The translations under genes and the position numbers were made by a program. From assembly GCF_001580995.1 (NCBI RefSeq), contig NZ_LHZU01000114.1:1-40199 (forward strand): DNA of 40,199 nt. Direction: 5' to 3'. The DNA comes from Acetobacter senegalensis (GTDB lineage Bacteria > Pseudomonadota > Alphaproteobacteria > Acetobacterales > Acetobacteraceae). Below the pieces are notes generated by a model, which was not told the origin of the DNA, searched no databases, and worked only from the letters and a program-made list of their open reading frames with translations. Positions 32,742 to 40,199 of the stretch are shown one piece after another. How positions within the stretch are numbered: position 1 is the stretch's first letter; the number at the start of each line of letters is the position of its first letter.

Positions 32742-35318
32742 TCATTCCATATCCTGATGATGCGCTGCTGAAGAAACGAGAAGCTTCGTCATTTCACGAA
32801 TGACTGTATGAACAGCATAAGGTTTTCTTATAACCGGCACATTGTTGAATTCGGCAGGAATCATTGAACCATCCGCATATCCGGTAGCGAACAGGAATGG
32901 AACATGCCGATCACGGAGAGCATTGGCGATTTTAACTGATGTTTCATCGCCCAGGTTCAGATCAAGAAGAGCAATATCCGGCATATCCTTCTGCAAGGCT
33001 TGTTGCCCTTCATAAACCGATGACACTGTCCTTACATTCTTCACGCCATGCTCCATCAAGGCATGCTCAATGTCCATTGCAATCAGCAGTTGATCTTCCA
33101 CGATCAGAACTGACGCCATCCGGAGAGCATCATCAGTCGATCTGGTTTCTGACGGGATGACGACGTCCGACATAATATTATTCTCCTGCATGACACACAC
33201 AGCATGGCGCTTAGGTAACTCAAAACGGATGAACAGCCCTTCGGTTCGCAAATCACATATCGCTTTGCCATTCAATTCATGCGGAATGGCACGTTCAATC
33301 AGAACGGAGCCAAATCCTTTTTCGTCCGATTGCGTGACCGGCGGGCCTCCGGTTTCTTTCCATGTCAGCACCCAGGTCTGTTCTCTCTCGTCAAAGTGCC
33401 AGTCCACTTCCAGACGCCCCTCCCGACAGGAGAGCGAACCGTATTTTGCTGCATTTGTTGCCAGTTCATGGATAACGAGCGCAATAACGGACAACGCTCG
33501 CCCCGTTAGCCAGATCTCGGGGCCGTGCAGGGTAATCGTGCTTGCTTCCAGACGATAAGGCTCCAGTTCTGCTTCAAGCAGTTGCCGAAGTAGGCCACCT
33601 CCATCCGCCCGCACCACCTGATCATGTGCGCGCGCAAGCGCGCCGATACGGGCCTTCAAGATAGAGAAGTGATCCTTCATGGTCCGGCCTTGGGGAACGG
33701 GGCGGCTCATAAGGGATTGTACAACGGCCAGAATATTCTTGACGCGATGGCTCAACTCTTCATTCAACATTCTTTGGCGAATATCCGCCTCGGAACGCTC
33801 CTGAAGCTGTTGCTGATGATAAGCTCCCATTACCTCTATCAACGCAGAACGGAGGAGAATAGCAGCCTCTTCATCATCCGTAGTCCACGGATAACAATGA
33901 TCCCGAACCTGTTCTTTCCAGATAGCAAAACTGGAACGGGGCGTAAGACGTGGCCCATTAGGTCCGGTCTTGTAGGTCTTGTTGGGGTCTCCTCCCCAAT
34001 TAAGCGTCTGGACAATTTCCTTCCAAAAAAGAAAAAGATAATCTTCTGGCTGTGCGGAAATTGGGATAACCATGACGCCCGCCACATTTGGAAGCAGGCA
34101 TTTTGCCCACTCAAAAGCTCCTGAAAAATGGGCTGTATGCCAAATGTGCGCTCCTACTACCGGAGAAATGGTTTCAACAAGTTTCTGTGCCACCTGAGAT
34201 GAGGTTGGAGCCTCTTTGTAAGCTGTCCATTGCCCGCCAATCCACAGCCCAAGGCCGTCGCAGGGAACAAGCGGCTGAAGATCAGCAATCCGAGACCGCA
34301 AATAGGACGGCATGTCCGTCATGGAGACAGCGTCTCTGAGGAAATTGTCGATTAAAGCATGTGTTCTTTGCGTAATAAGGAGCCGGTTCGTTCTTAAAAT
34401 TACAACGATACGGAGAGCAACAAACTCTCCAAACATTTTAGCAACAGCGCGCTCAGCCAGTGTAAGACGGCGAGGGGAATAATTGTGGCATGCAATCATC
34501 CCCCATAAGGCGCCATCAACGATCAAAGAAATAGACATGGACGCCCCCACGCCCATGTTGGCCAGATACTCGCAATGAATGGGAGAGACGCTCCGAAGCT
34601 GTGCGAAAGACATGTCCAAAGGCACGCTACCAGGCAATTCCAGCAACGGTACAGGCGTATAGTTCACGTCTCCAATAGTTCGTATCAGGGCTCGGCGGTA
34701 GAGATCGCGTGCCTGAGCAGGAATATCGCTGCTTGGAAAATGCTGACCCAGAAAGCTTTCCAGTAAGGGAGATCGAGCCTCTGCAATCACCTTTCCGGAC
34801 CAATCCGGGTCAAACCGGTAGATCATGATCCGGTCATACCGCAGCATGCCTCTCAGTAGACGCACAACGGTATCGCATAGCTGCTGCTGATCTGAGAGAT
34901 TACGTATCCGATCGAGCATCAGCCGGAGCTGCCCTATGGATAAACGGCTGATATCAGACGCGCCCGTAGCCTCGCATTCAACGACAACCTCAGGCCCCAC
35001 AATATGGATAGACAGATCCAAGACGTGACCCGGGGTTATCTCAACATCAAAGAGATAAGCCGGGCGCTTGAGGGAAAGGCTATTGGTGAGGGCGTTACGG
35101 ATTTCATGCACGGCTTCGCGACCAAGAAGCTCGGACAACATGTCTCCGGGACGCATGTGCTCAAGGCCCAGCATGCCTGCCGCATTTGCGGAAACGCGAC
35201 GCAGCATGAAAGTATCTCTATCACAACTGAAAAGGCAGCCATGAGGTTGAATACTGCCGGGGATATGAATGGGCTCTTTATCGCAACTGGTCAGATCTGC
35301 TTTGCCGAATTCAACCAT
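32742..35318 (-). CDS. bphP: Bacteriophytochrome hybrid histidine kinase (PAS-GAF-PHY-HWE kinase-receiver)
   Basis: This 858-residue red/far-red photoreceptor kinase opens with the biliverdin-binding Cys12 in LTSCDKEPIHIPGSIQPHG (PAS). The GAF domain contains MIYRFD, HFPSSDIPAQARDLYRR and SPIHCEYL with the chromophore histidine, then ACHNYSPRRL. The PHY tongue has PRSSF and the W-rich turn. A kinase of the HWE class follows (phosphoacceptor His in LSHRVKN, N-box HELATNAAKYGSL, then LTWKETGGP). A C-terminal receiver domain has VLIVEDQLLIAMD and the phospho-Asp in IALLDLNLGDE, with a K-P near the end. This domain order is like Agrobacterium BphP2. ATG 35318 is preferred because AAGG is 8 bases upstream; it overlaps the heme oxygenase stop by 8 bases. 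An alternative start is 35339. Confidence 0.94.
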   Translation of the reverse strand: MVEFGKADLTSCDKEPIHIPGSIQPHGCLFSCDRDTFMLRRVSANAAGMLGLEHMRPGDMLSELLGREAVHEIRNALTNSLSLKRPAYLFDVEITPGHVLDLSIHIVGPEVVVECEATGASDISRLSIGQLRLMLDRIRNLSDQQQLCDTVVRLLRGMLRYDRIMIYRFDPDWSGKVIAEARSPLLESFLGQHFPSSDIPAQARDLYRRALIRTIGDVNYTPVPLLELPGSVPLDMSFAQLRSVSPIHCEYLANMGVGASMSISLIVDGALWGMIACHNYSPRRLTLAERAVAKMFGEFVALRIVVILRTNRLLITQRTHALIDNFLRDAVSMTDMPSYLRSRIADLQPLVPCDGLGLWIGGQWTAYKEAPTSSQVAQKLVETISPVVGAHIWHTAHFSGAFEWAKCLLPNVAGVMVIPISAQPEDYLFLFWKEIVQTLNWGGDPNKTYKTGPNGPRLTPRSSFAIWKEQVRDHCYPWTTDDEEAAILLRSALIEVMGAYHQQQLQERSEADIRQRMLNEELSHRVKNILAVVQSLMSRPVPQGRTMKDHFSILKARIGALARAHDQVVRADGGGLLRQLLEAELEPYRLEASTITLHGPEIWLTGRALSVIALVIHELATNAAKYGSLSCREGRLEVDWHFDEREQTWVLTWKETGGPPVTQSDEKGFGSVLIERAIPHELNGKAICDLRTEGLFIRFELPKRHAVCVMQENNIMSDVVIPSETRSTDDALRMASVLIVEDQLLIAMDIEHALMEHGVKNVRTVSSVYEGQQALQKDMPDIALLDLNLGDETSVKIANALRDRHVPFLFATGYADGSMIPAEFNNVPVIRKPYAVHTVIREMTKLLVSSAAHHQDME

Positions 35319-35880
35319 GTAAGAGGCCTTGCTGAGCATTCACCTTTTTCACGGCGTCCAAGGCGTAGCAAAAAAGGTTCCTTGCGCTATCGACAGCTTG
35401 CTCCTTGTCAAAAGCTGGCATTTTATCCAGAAGAGACAAGAAAACTTTCCAGTTATCCAACGAACCAGATTGAACAAAAAGATGGCGGGCACCAAATTCT
35501 TCATCCAGACCAAGTAAGGATGCCTGTTTTACCAGTATTTGTGCCCCCAATGAGGCACCTTCTACAACATAAATCATTCCCATCAAGGAAGAAATGGTCG
35601 CGGGGAGGGCGAGTGATGAAAAAACATCGGGAGAAATTGCCATATCCCGAGCGTCTTGATTAAGAACAGGCAGAAGAGTTGTGGGATGCCAGCCTTCAAA
35701 AAAATCCGGCCAGGAAATATATTGAAAGCAGGATTCTACACCTCCCCTTAACGCCAGAATACTGGCAAGATACCGCTTGTAAGCAGCAAGAGATGTCAAT
35801 GGCCCTATTGCTGCATCAAGCTGCTGATGGATGGTCCATGTACCATCTCGTAAAACAAACCGCCGGGAAGTCGAATTCAT
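35311..35880 (-). CDS. bphO: Biliverdin-producing heme oxygenase (BphO)
   Basis: This 189-residue heme oxygenase of the bacterial type has the proximal-ligand histidine in WTIHQQLDAAI (His18) and the distal helix GMIYVVEGASLGAQIL with its glycines. It ends with a helix rich in Ala/Lys. It opens heme to biliverdin, the chromophore of the phytochrome encoded directly downstream, whose start overlaps its stop. The two genes form a bphO-bphP operon. ATG 35880 fits the length of the family; a TTG at 35934 would extend it by 18 unsupported residues. No strong ribosome site precedes either start. Confidence 0.88.
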   Translation of the reverse strand: MNSTSRRFVLRDGTWTIHQQLDAAIGPLTSLAAYKRYLASILALRGGVESCFQYISWPDFFEGWHPTTLLPVLNQDARDMAISPDVFSSLALPATISSLMGMIYVVEGASLGAQILVKQASLLGLDEEFGARHLFVQSGSLDNWKVFLSLLDKMPAFDKEQAVDSARNLFCYALDAVKKVNAQQGLLHG

Positions 35881-36056
35881 AGAAAATAGAGCCGTTTTTT
35901 CTGGGTCAAAGTGCCTGAAGAAACATGGATTCAAATTCAGACATCAAAAACAACCCCATTCAAACCCAAGTAACATTCCGGCACTATGTCACTTGCCTGA
36001 ACATGGATCAACAGCATGACAGATCAGGGAAAACAGAATACTTAATAAAATATTTA

Positions 36057-37865
36057 TTACTCTTGCAGTTCACCTGATAAAAGAAGAGCCGTATGGATAA
36101 GCGCAAGATGAGAAAATCCTTGTGGGAAATTACCTAACTGCACTTTTTGGTGGGCATCATACTCTTCGGCCAAAAGGCCGACATCATTTCTCAGGGCCAG
36201 TAATCTTTCAAACAACGCGTTGGCCGCTTCTTTTCGACCATCCAAGGCGTACACGTCGGCAAGCCAGAACGAACACGCCAGAAAAGCGCCTTCTTCCGAA
36301 TTGAGCCCGTCAACATTGTCTTCTGTTTCATACCGCCTGATCAGGCCGCCGCTAAGAAGCTTTTTCTCAATAACCTTAATTGTGCTTTGAATTCGCGGGT
36401 CAGAAATGGGAAGAAATCCGACAAGAGGAAGTATTAAAAGAGAAGCGTCCACTCCATCACTTCCATAATACTGAACAAAGCTGCCAATTCCGACATTAAA
36501 TCCATAACTGCATATATCGTTATGTAAGGCTTCTCTTATCTCCTGCCATCTTTCATATGGGCCTGAAAGATTGTAGCGCACCATATCTTTCAATGCACAA
36601 TCAAACGCCAACCATGCCATTACTTTGGAATGGACAAACTGGCGGGTTCCCCCGCGAACCTCCCATATTCCGTGATCAGGATCTCTCCATTTTAATTCCA
36701 ACCGATTGAGAAGATTTGTCTGAAGCGCCCATGACGAGTGAGAACGAGACAACCCAGCGTTCCGCCCGAGTTGGGCGACGTGCGCCATGACCCCGTAAAT
36801 ATCAAGCTGAATCTGATCAGATGCAGCATTCCCAATTCTGACAGGTTTGGCATTATGATAACCGGGAAGGTTTTCCACACTCCATTCCCGCAACATACGC
36901 TCGCCGCTGACCCCATACATAATCTGGGTTTGCGCGGCATCTCCCGCAATGCTGCGATGAAGCCAGTCATTCCATGCCTGAGCCTCTTCATGGTACCCAC
37001 AGGAAATGAGGGCAGAGAGCGTCAGGGCCGCATCTCGTAACCAGCAATAACGGTAATCCCAGTTTCTGATTCCTCCCAGATCTTCAGGCAGGGACGTGGT
37101 GGGCGCAGCAACAATCCCTCCCGTAGGAGAGTAGGTAAGGGCCTTCAATACAATCAGGGAACGCATTACGGCTTCGCGCCAAGGGCCATGATAGGTACAT
37201 TGGGCCGACCACGCTTCCCACCACTCTTGTGTTTCGTTCAGCAGGGCATCGACATCGAGACGATCAGGAACAGGCAAATGAGAGGCGGCATGCTGAAGAA
37301 CAAATGTTTCTTCCTCCTGTTCTGCCATTTCAAAATAAGCGACCGTATTTAATTCTTCTGACTGTAAAGGAATAGAAGATCGAATAATAACCTGATCCGG
37401 CCCAGCAATAGCACGAATACCTTCTTCGTCATGCAAGCGAGTGACCCATGGAACGGTAAAGCCGTAGTCAAATCTCAGGCGAAGGAAAAAGCGCATCCTG
37501 ACACGCCCCCTCACACCCTTTACGCGGCGGATAATGGAGGTATGCCCATCAAGTTTAGGCATACAATCTGTTACAACAACCTCACCACTTCCCGTGGTCA
37601 GTCGCGTTTCAAGAATAAGCGTGTCTCCACAGTACTGGCGTGAAGTAGAAATAAGAGCTTCCTCTGGTTCCAGCTTCCAGCATCCGTGATCTATAGTTCC
37701 CAACAGAGCACTCAAACAGGCTGCGCTATCAAAACGAGGAACACATAGCCAGTCTATTGAACAATCCTTGCCAATAAGAGCCGCGGTTCGACAATTGCCA
37801 ATCAAGGCGTAATCCGCGATGGGGAGGGGAAGAGAACGGAAAGAAGAGTTTAGCAACTGGCGCAT
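36057..37865 (-). CDS. Glycoside hydrolase family 15 enzyme (glucoamylase/trehalase type)
   Basis: This 602-residue protein has the bacterial GH15 layout. The N-terminal beta-domain begins IADYALIGNCRTAALIGKDCSIDWLC, and an (alpha/alpha)6 barrel contains RNWDYRYCWLRDAALTL and DIYGVMAHV. Candidate catalytic acids lie in GIWEVRGG and LLAEEYDAH. There is no signal peptide, so it acts in the cytoplasm, on alpha-glucans or trehalose. Many proteobacterial members are trehalases or alpha-glucosidases. AGGAGA precedes the ATG. It is divergent from glgA-glgB, and an EcfG-type promoter stands 60 bases upstream. It probably degrades glycogen or trehalose made by the neighbouring genes. Confidence 0.88.
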   Translation of the reverse strand: MRQLLNSSFRSLPLPIADYALIGNCRTAALIGKDCSIDWLCVPRFDSAACLSALLGTIDHGCWKLEPEEALISTSRQYCGDTLILETRLTTGSGEVVVTDCMPKLDGHTSIIRRVKGVRGRVRMRFFLRLRFDYGFTVPWVTRLHDEEGIRAIAGPDQVIIRSSIPLQSEELNTVAYFEMAEQEEETFVLQHAASHLPVPDRLDVDALLNETQEWWEAWSAQCTYHGPWREAVMRSLIVLKALTYSPTGGIVAAPTTSLPEDLGGIRNWDYRYCWLRDAALTLSALISCGYHEEAQAWNDWLHRSIAGDAAQTQIMYGVSGERMLREWSVENLPGYHNAKPVRIGNAASDQIQLDIYGVMAHVAQLGRNAGLSRSHSSWALQTNLLNRLELKWRDPDHGIWEVRGGTRQFVHSKVMAWLAFDCALKDMVRYNLSGPYERWQEIREALHNDICSYGFNVGIGSFVQYYGSDGVDASLLILPLVGFLPISDPRIQSTIKVIEKKLLSGGLIRRYETEDNVDGLNSEEGAFLACSFWLADVYALDGRKEAANALFERLLALRNDVGLLAEEYDAHQKVQLGNFPQGFSHLALIHTALLLSGELQE

Positions 37866-37903
37866 GCTGTCTCCTTTGTATCGGTAATAAGCTTATTTCC
37901 TGA

Positions 37904-37929
37904 AACGAAAGCGAAACAGGCGATGTTCC
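37904..37929 (-). promoter_or_regulatory. EcfG-type (general stress response) promoter of the GH15 gene
   Basis: On the minus strand GGAAC (37929-37925) is followed after 17 bases by CGTT (37907-37904). This matches the alphaproteobacterial EcfG consensus GGAAC-N16/17-CGTT. The -10 element is about 39 bases before the GH15 start. The match is exact at all nine consensus bases. Confidence 0.6.
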
Positions 37930-38112
37930 CCAAGAACCCTTATTTTTATATTTAAATTCGGCAAAAATCAGAAATTTGACTTTTCGCGATCTTTTTCATG
38001 GCAACACTCAGCCTTAACATCACATTTCCGTGATTGATGCACTCTCTACGCTATTGGCACGTTAGGCGATAATACGGAAACCCATGTCCCGATAACCGGG
38101 AAAGGTTATGCT

Positions 38113-39702
38113 ATGCAGCAGCTTTTTCAAAAAAAAATTGAACTTGATGTTTTGTCTGTTGCATCAGAATTTTTTCCTCTGGTGAAAACGGGGGGCTTGG
38201 GTGATGTAACGGGCGCTCTGCCTGCCGCACTCGCCCCTCAAGGCGTGCGTGTCAGAACAGTTTTGCCTGGCTATCCATCCGTTATGAACGCTCTGAAATG
38301 GGCCCATCATGAACGAGAAAAAATAGAAATACAGGAATTAGGCCATACTGTTCATATTATTCAGGCGTCCATCGAGCATAATTATTTCTTCATAATTGAT
38401 TGTCCTGAACTTTATTTGAGATCTGGCAGCCCCTATACTGCAGGAAACGGAAAATCCTGGGATGATAACGGCCTGAGATTTGCTTTACTCTCTCGGGTTG
38501 CTGCTCGTCTCGCTTGTGGATTGGTCGCTGATTATCAGCCAGATCTTGTATTGGCTCATGATTGGCCCGCAGGCTTAACTGCGGCTTATCTGCATTTTAC
38601 GCCCGGAATGACACCCCCGGTTGTGCAAACCATTCATAATATTGCCTTTCAGGGGCGTTTTGGCGCTGACCAACTCTCTTCTTTTGAACTGCCTGTTGAA
38701 GGATTTTCACAAAACGGGTTTGAATTTCATGGTGATATTGGTTTTTTAAAAGCAGGTTTGTATTATGCACGCTGGCTGATTGCAGTCTCCCCAAATTACG
38801 CGGAAGAAATCCAAACAGCGGAATTTGGCATGGGGCTTGAAGGACTGCTTCATAGCCGAAGCGCCAATCTCAGCGGTATTCTCAATGGCGTGGATACGGA
38901 TGTCTGGAACCCGGAAACTGATCCGGATATCCATTTTCCTTATAAACCTGGAAACGTATGGACACGCAGATCAAATAAAGCTGCATTTCAGGCAGAGTTT
39001 GGGCTGGCACAAAATCCAGATGCACTCCTTATTGGTGTTGTCAGCCGGCTGACCGATCAGAAAGGAATAGATCTCCTCGCTGAAGCCATGCCTGTTCTGA
39101 TGAGACAAAATTACGCCCTGCAATGCGTGGTTGTGGGAGGAGGGGAGCTTCATATCGAAAGACAGCTCGGTCATCTTGCCCGCCGTTTTCCGGGCCGTTT
39201 TGCCTGCACGTTACGATACAGTGAAAGTTTGGGTCACCGAGCCCAAGCGTCAGCTGACGTCATTTTTGTTCCTTCGCGTTTTGAACCGTGCGGTCTTACC
39301 CAACTCTATGCCATGCGCTATGGCGCTGTGCCTGTTGTTTCAAAGGTAGGGGGACTGGCAGACACTATTATTGATGCAAATGCCGCCGCACTTTCGGCTG
39401 GTTGCGCAACCGGCTTTGTTTTCTCCCCCAACGATGCCACGGCCATTATCAATGTGATGCAGCGTGTTTATAAAGTCTTCTGCGATAAAGCTTTGTGGAC
39501 ACTCCTTCAAAGAAACGGCGCTCAACAGGATGTATCGTGGCAAAGGCCTGCGGCCGTGTACGGCGCCTTGTTCAAAAGGCTTGTTCCTTCGCATCACAGC
39601 AACCAGGCAGATGTTCTGGCCTTCAATGCTAAAGCCGCAACGGGCAAACGGAGTATCGCGCGGCGTCCTCCTCTTGCCGGTTCAGAACGTTCGGTATCAT
39701 GA
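38113..39702 (+). CDS. glgA: Glycogen synthase (GT5 family)
   Basis: This 529-residue starch/glycogen synthase has the ADP-glucose-binding KTGGLGDV motif (Lys25) at its N-terminus, HDWPAGLTAAYL, the QTIHNIAFQG segment, LNGVDTDVWNPETD, and the C-terminal catalytic region PSRFEPCGLTQLYAMRYG with the conserved Glu. It adds glucose from ADP-glucose to growing alpha-1,4-glucan. AAAGG precedes ATG 38113 with 7-base spacing. The glgB start overlaps its stop (ATGA), so both are coupled. It is divergent from the GH15 gene. About 40 residues at the C-terminus are Lys/Arg-rich and appear as an extra tail. Confidence 0.95.
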   Translation: MQQLFQKKIELDVLSVASEFFPLVKTGGLGDVTGALPAALAPQGVRVRTVLPGYPSVMNALKWAHHEREKIEIQELGHTVHIIQASIEHNYFFIIDCPELYLRSGSPYTAGNGKSWDDNGLRFALLSRVAARLACGLVADYQPDLVLAHDWPAGLTAAYLHFTPGMTPPVVQTIHNIAFQGRFGADQLSSFELPVEGFSQNGFEFHGDIGFLKAGLYYARWLIAVSPNYAEEIQTAEFGMGLEGLLHSRSANLSGILNGVDTDVWNPETDPDIHFPYKPGNVWTRRSNKAAFQAEFGLAQNPDALLIGVVSRLTDQKGIDLLAEAMPVLMRQNYALQCVVVGGGELHIERQLGHLARRFPGRFACTLRYSESLGHRAQASADVIFVPSRFEPCGLTQLYAMRYGAVPVVSKVGGLADTIIDANAAALSAGCATGFVFSPNDATAIINVMQRVYKVFCDKALWTLLQRNGAQQDVSWQRPAAVYGALFKRLVPSHHSNQADVLAFNAKAATGKRSIARRPPLAGSERSVS

Positions 39703-40199
39703 CTATGGCCGACCGAGACGCTGCCGCTACGCTACCGAACATAACACAGGAACAACTGTCCTCCCTGCTTAACGGCACCTGTGGTGACCCGTTTTCTTTG
39801 CTAGGAAGGCATAAATCTGGAAGGTCTGACGTCATCCGCGTGTTCATGCCGGACGCACGAGAGGTAAGACTGGTCCGCTGGACGCGCACAGGTGTCCAGC
39901 GTGAACAAGCCATGAAATGCGTCGCTCAGGCGGGGCTTTATGAAGCACGCATTCCTGCTGGCGCACCTTATAAATTACGGATTGGGTGGGCTGATGGATG
40001 GGAGGAGGGAGCAGACCCATATTCATTCCCCCCTTTGTTAAGCCATCATGATTTGCATCTCTTTGCAGAAGGGAAACACCGTGAATTAGCTCACATGATG
40101 GGCGCTCAAACCATGACCATTGACGGCGTGGCCGGCGTTCGATTTGCTGTGTGGGCTCCCAATGCAAAAAGTGTGTCAGTTGTCGGAGACTTCAATCTC
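39699..40199 (+). CDS. glgB: 1,4-alpha-glucan branching enzyme, N-terminal part (cut by window edge)
   Basis: The frame opens with ATG overlapping the glgA stop and continues to the last base, giving 167 residues. Visible are the N-terminal carbohydrate-binding region (DPFSLLGRHKSG, then VIRVFMPDAREV) and a second domain start (VRFAVWAPNAKSVSVVGDFN), the classic entry to the CBM48 module of GlgB. The enzyme makes alpha-1,6 branches in glycogen. The catalytic GH13 domain lies beyond the window. Coupling with glgA shows a glycogen operon. Confidence 0.93.
   Translation, partial: MTMADRDAAATLPNITQEQLSSLLNGTCGDPFSLLGRHKSGRSDVIRVFMPDAREVRLVRWTRTGVQREQAMKCVAQAGLYEARIPAGAPYKLRIGWADGWEEGADPYSFPPLLSHHDLHLFAEGKHRELAHMMGAQTMTIDGVAGVRFAVWAPNAKSVSVVGDFNL

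Noticed and set aside
1..40199. CRISPR array, prophage or intact insertion sequence
   Set aside because: No regularly spaced repeats, phage structural genes or complete transposase with terminal repeats were seen; only one broken transposase is present.

Overview
The window looks like a chromosomal segment of an acetic acid bacterium (Acetobacteraceae, Acetobacter-like). This is judged from protein style, moderate GC content, a large-family TonB receptor at each end and a remnant of an IS5-type transposase. No rRNA, tRNA, CRISPR array or intact mobile element is visible. The genus is an inference from sequence character; no search was run.

Layout. (1) 1-532: start of a TonB-dependent receptor on the minus strand, cut by the window edge. 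(2) 885-6926: a LysR regulator divergent from a tripartite drug-efflux operon (MFS pump, HlyD/EmrA adaptor, NodT outer-membrane lipoprotein) that ends in a pirin-like protein lacking all four metal ligands. (3) 7050-8568: a RutR-like TetR regulator and a small periplasmic cytochrome c, then about 700 bp of decayed DNA with a broken transposase at 9277-9596. (4) 9715-29245: a roughly 20-kb purine catabolic island. (5) 29427-31772: a second TonB receptor. (6) 32269-35880: a YidB-like protein, a bacteriophytochrome hybrid kinase and its heme oxygenase. (7) 36057-40199: a GH15 glucosidase/trehalase divergent from glgA-glgB, with glgB running off the end.

How the genes work together. The purine island encodes almost every step from hypoxanthine/xanthine to oxalate: two NCS2-type purine permeases, XdhA/XdhB with maturation factor XdhC, a flavin monooxygenase-like protein standing where a uricase would be expected (HpyO-like), 5-hydroxyisourate hydrolase, OHCU decarboxylase, PuuE allantoinase, allantoate amidohydrolase, ureidoglycine-glyoxylate aminotransferase (PucG), and the HpxX/HpxY/HpxW/HpxZ set. 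That set most likely takes oxalurate through oxamate to oxalate and ammonia. Two paralogous LysR regulators sit inside the island beside divergent promoters, and the RutR-like regulator lies just upstream. The logical use is nitrogen scavenging from purines.

The right end combines red/far-red light sensing (bphO-bphP) with storage-glucan metabolism. The GH15 gene has a near-perfect EcfG-type (general stress) promoter, which suggests stress-controlled glycogen or trehalose turnover.
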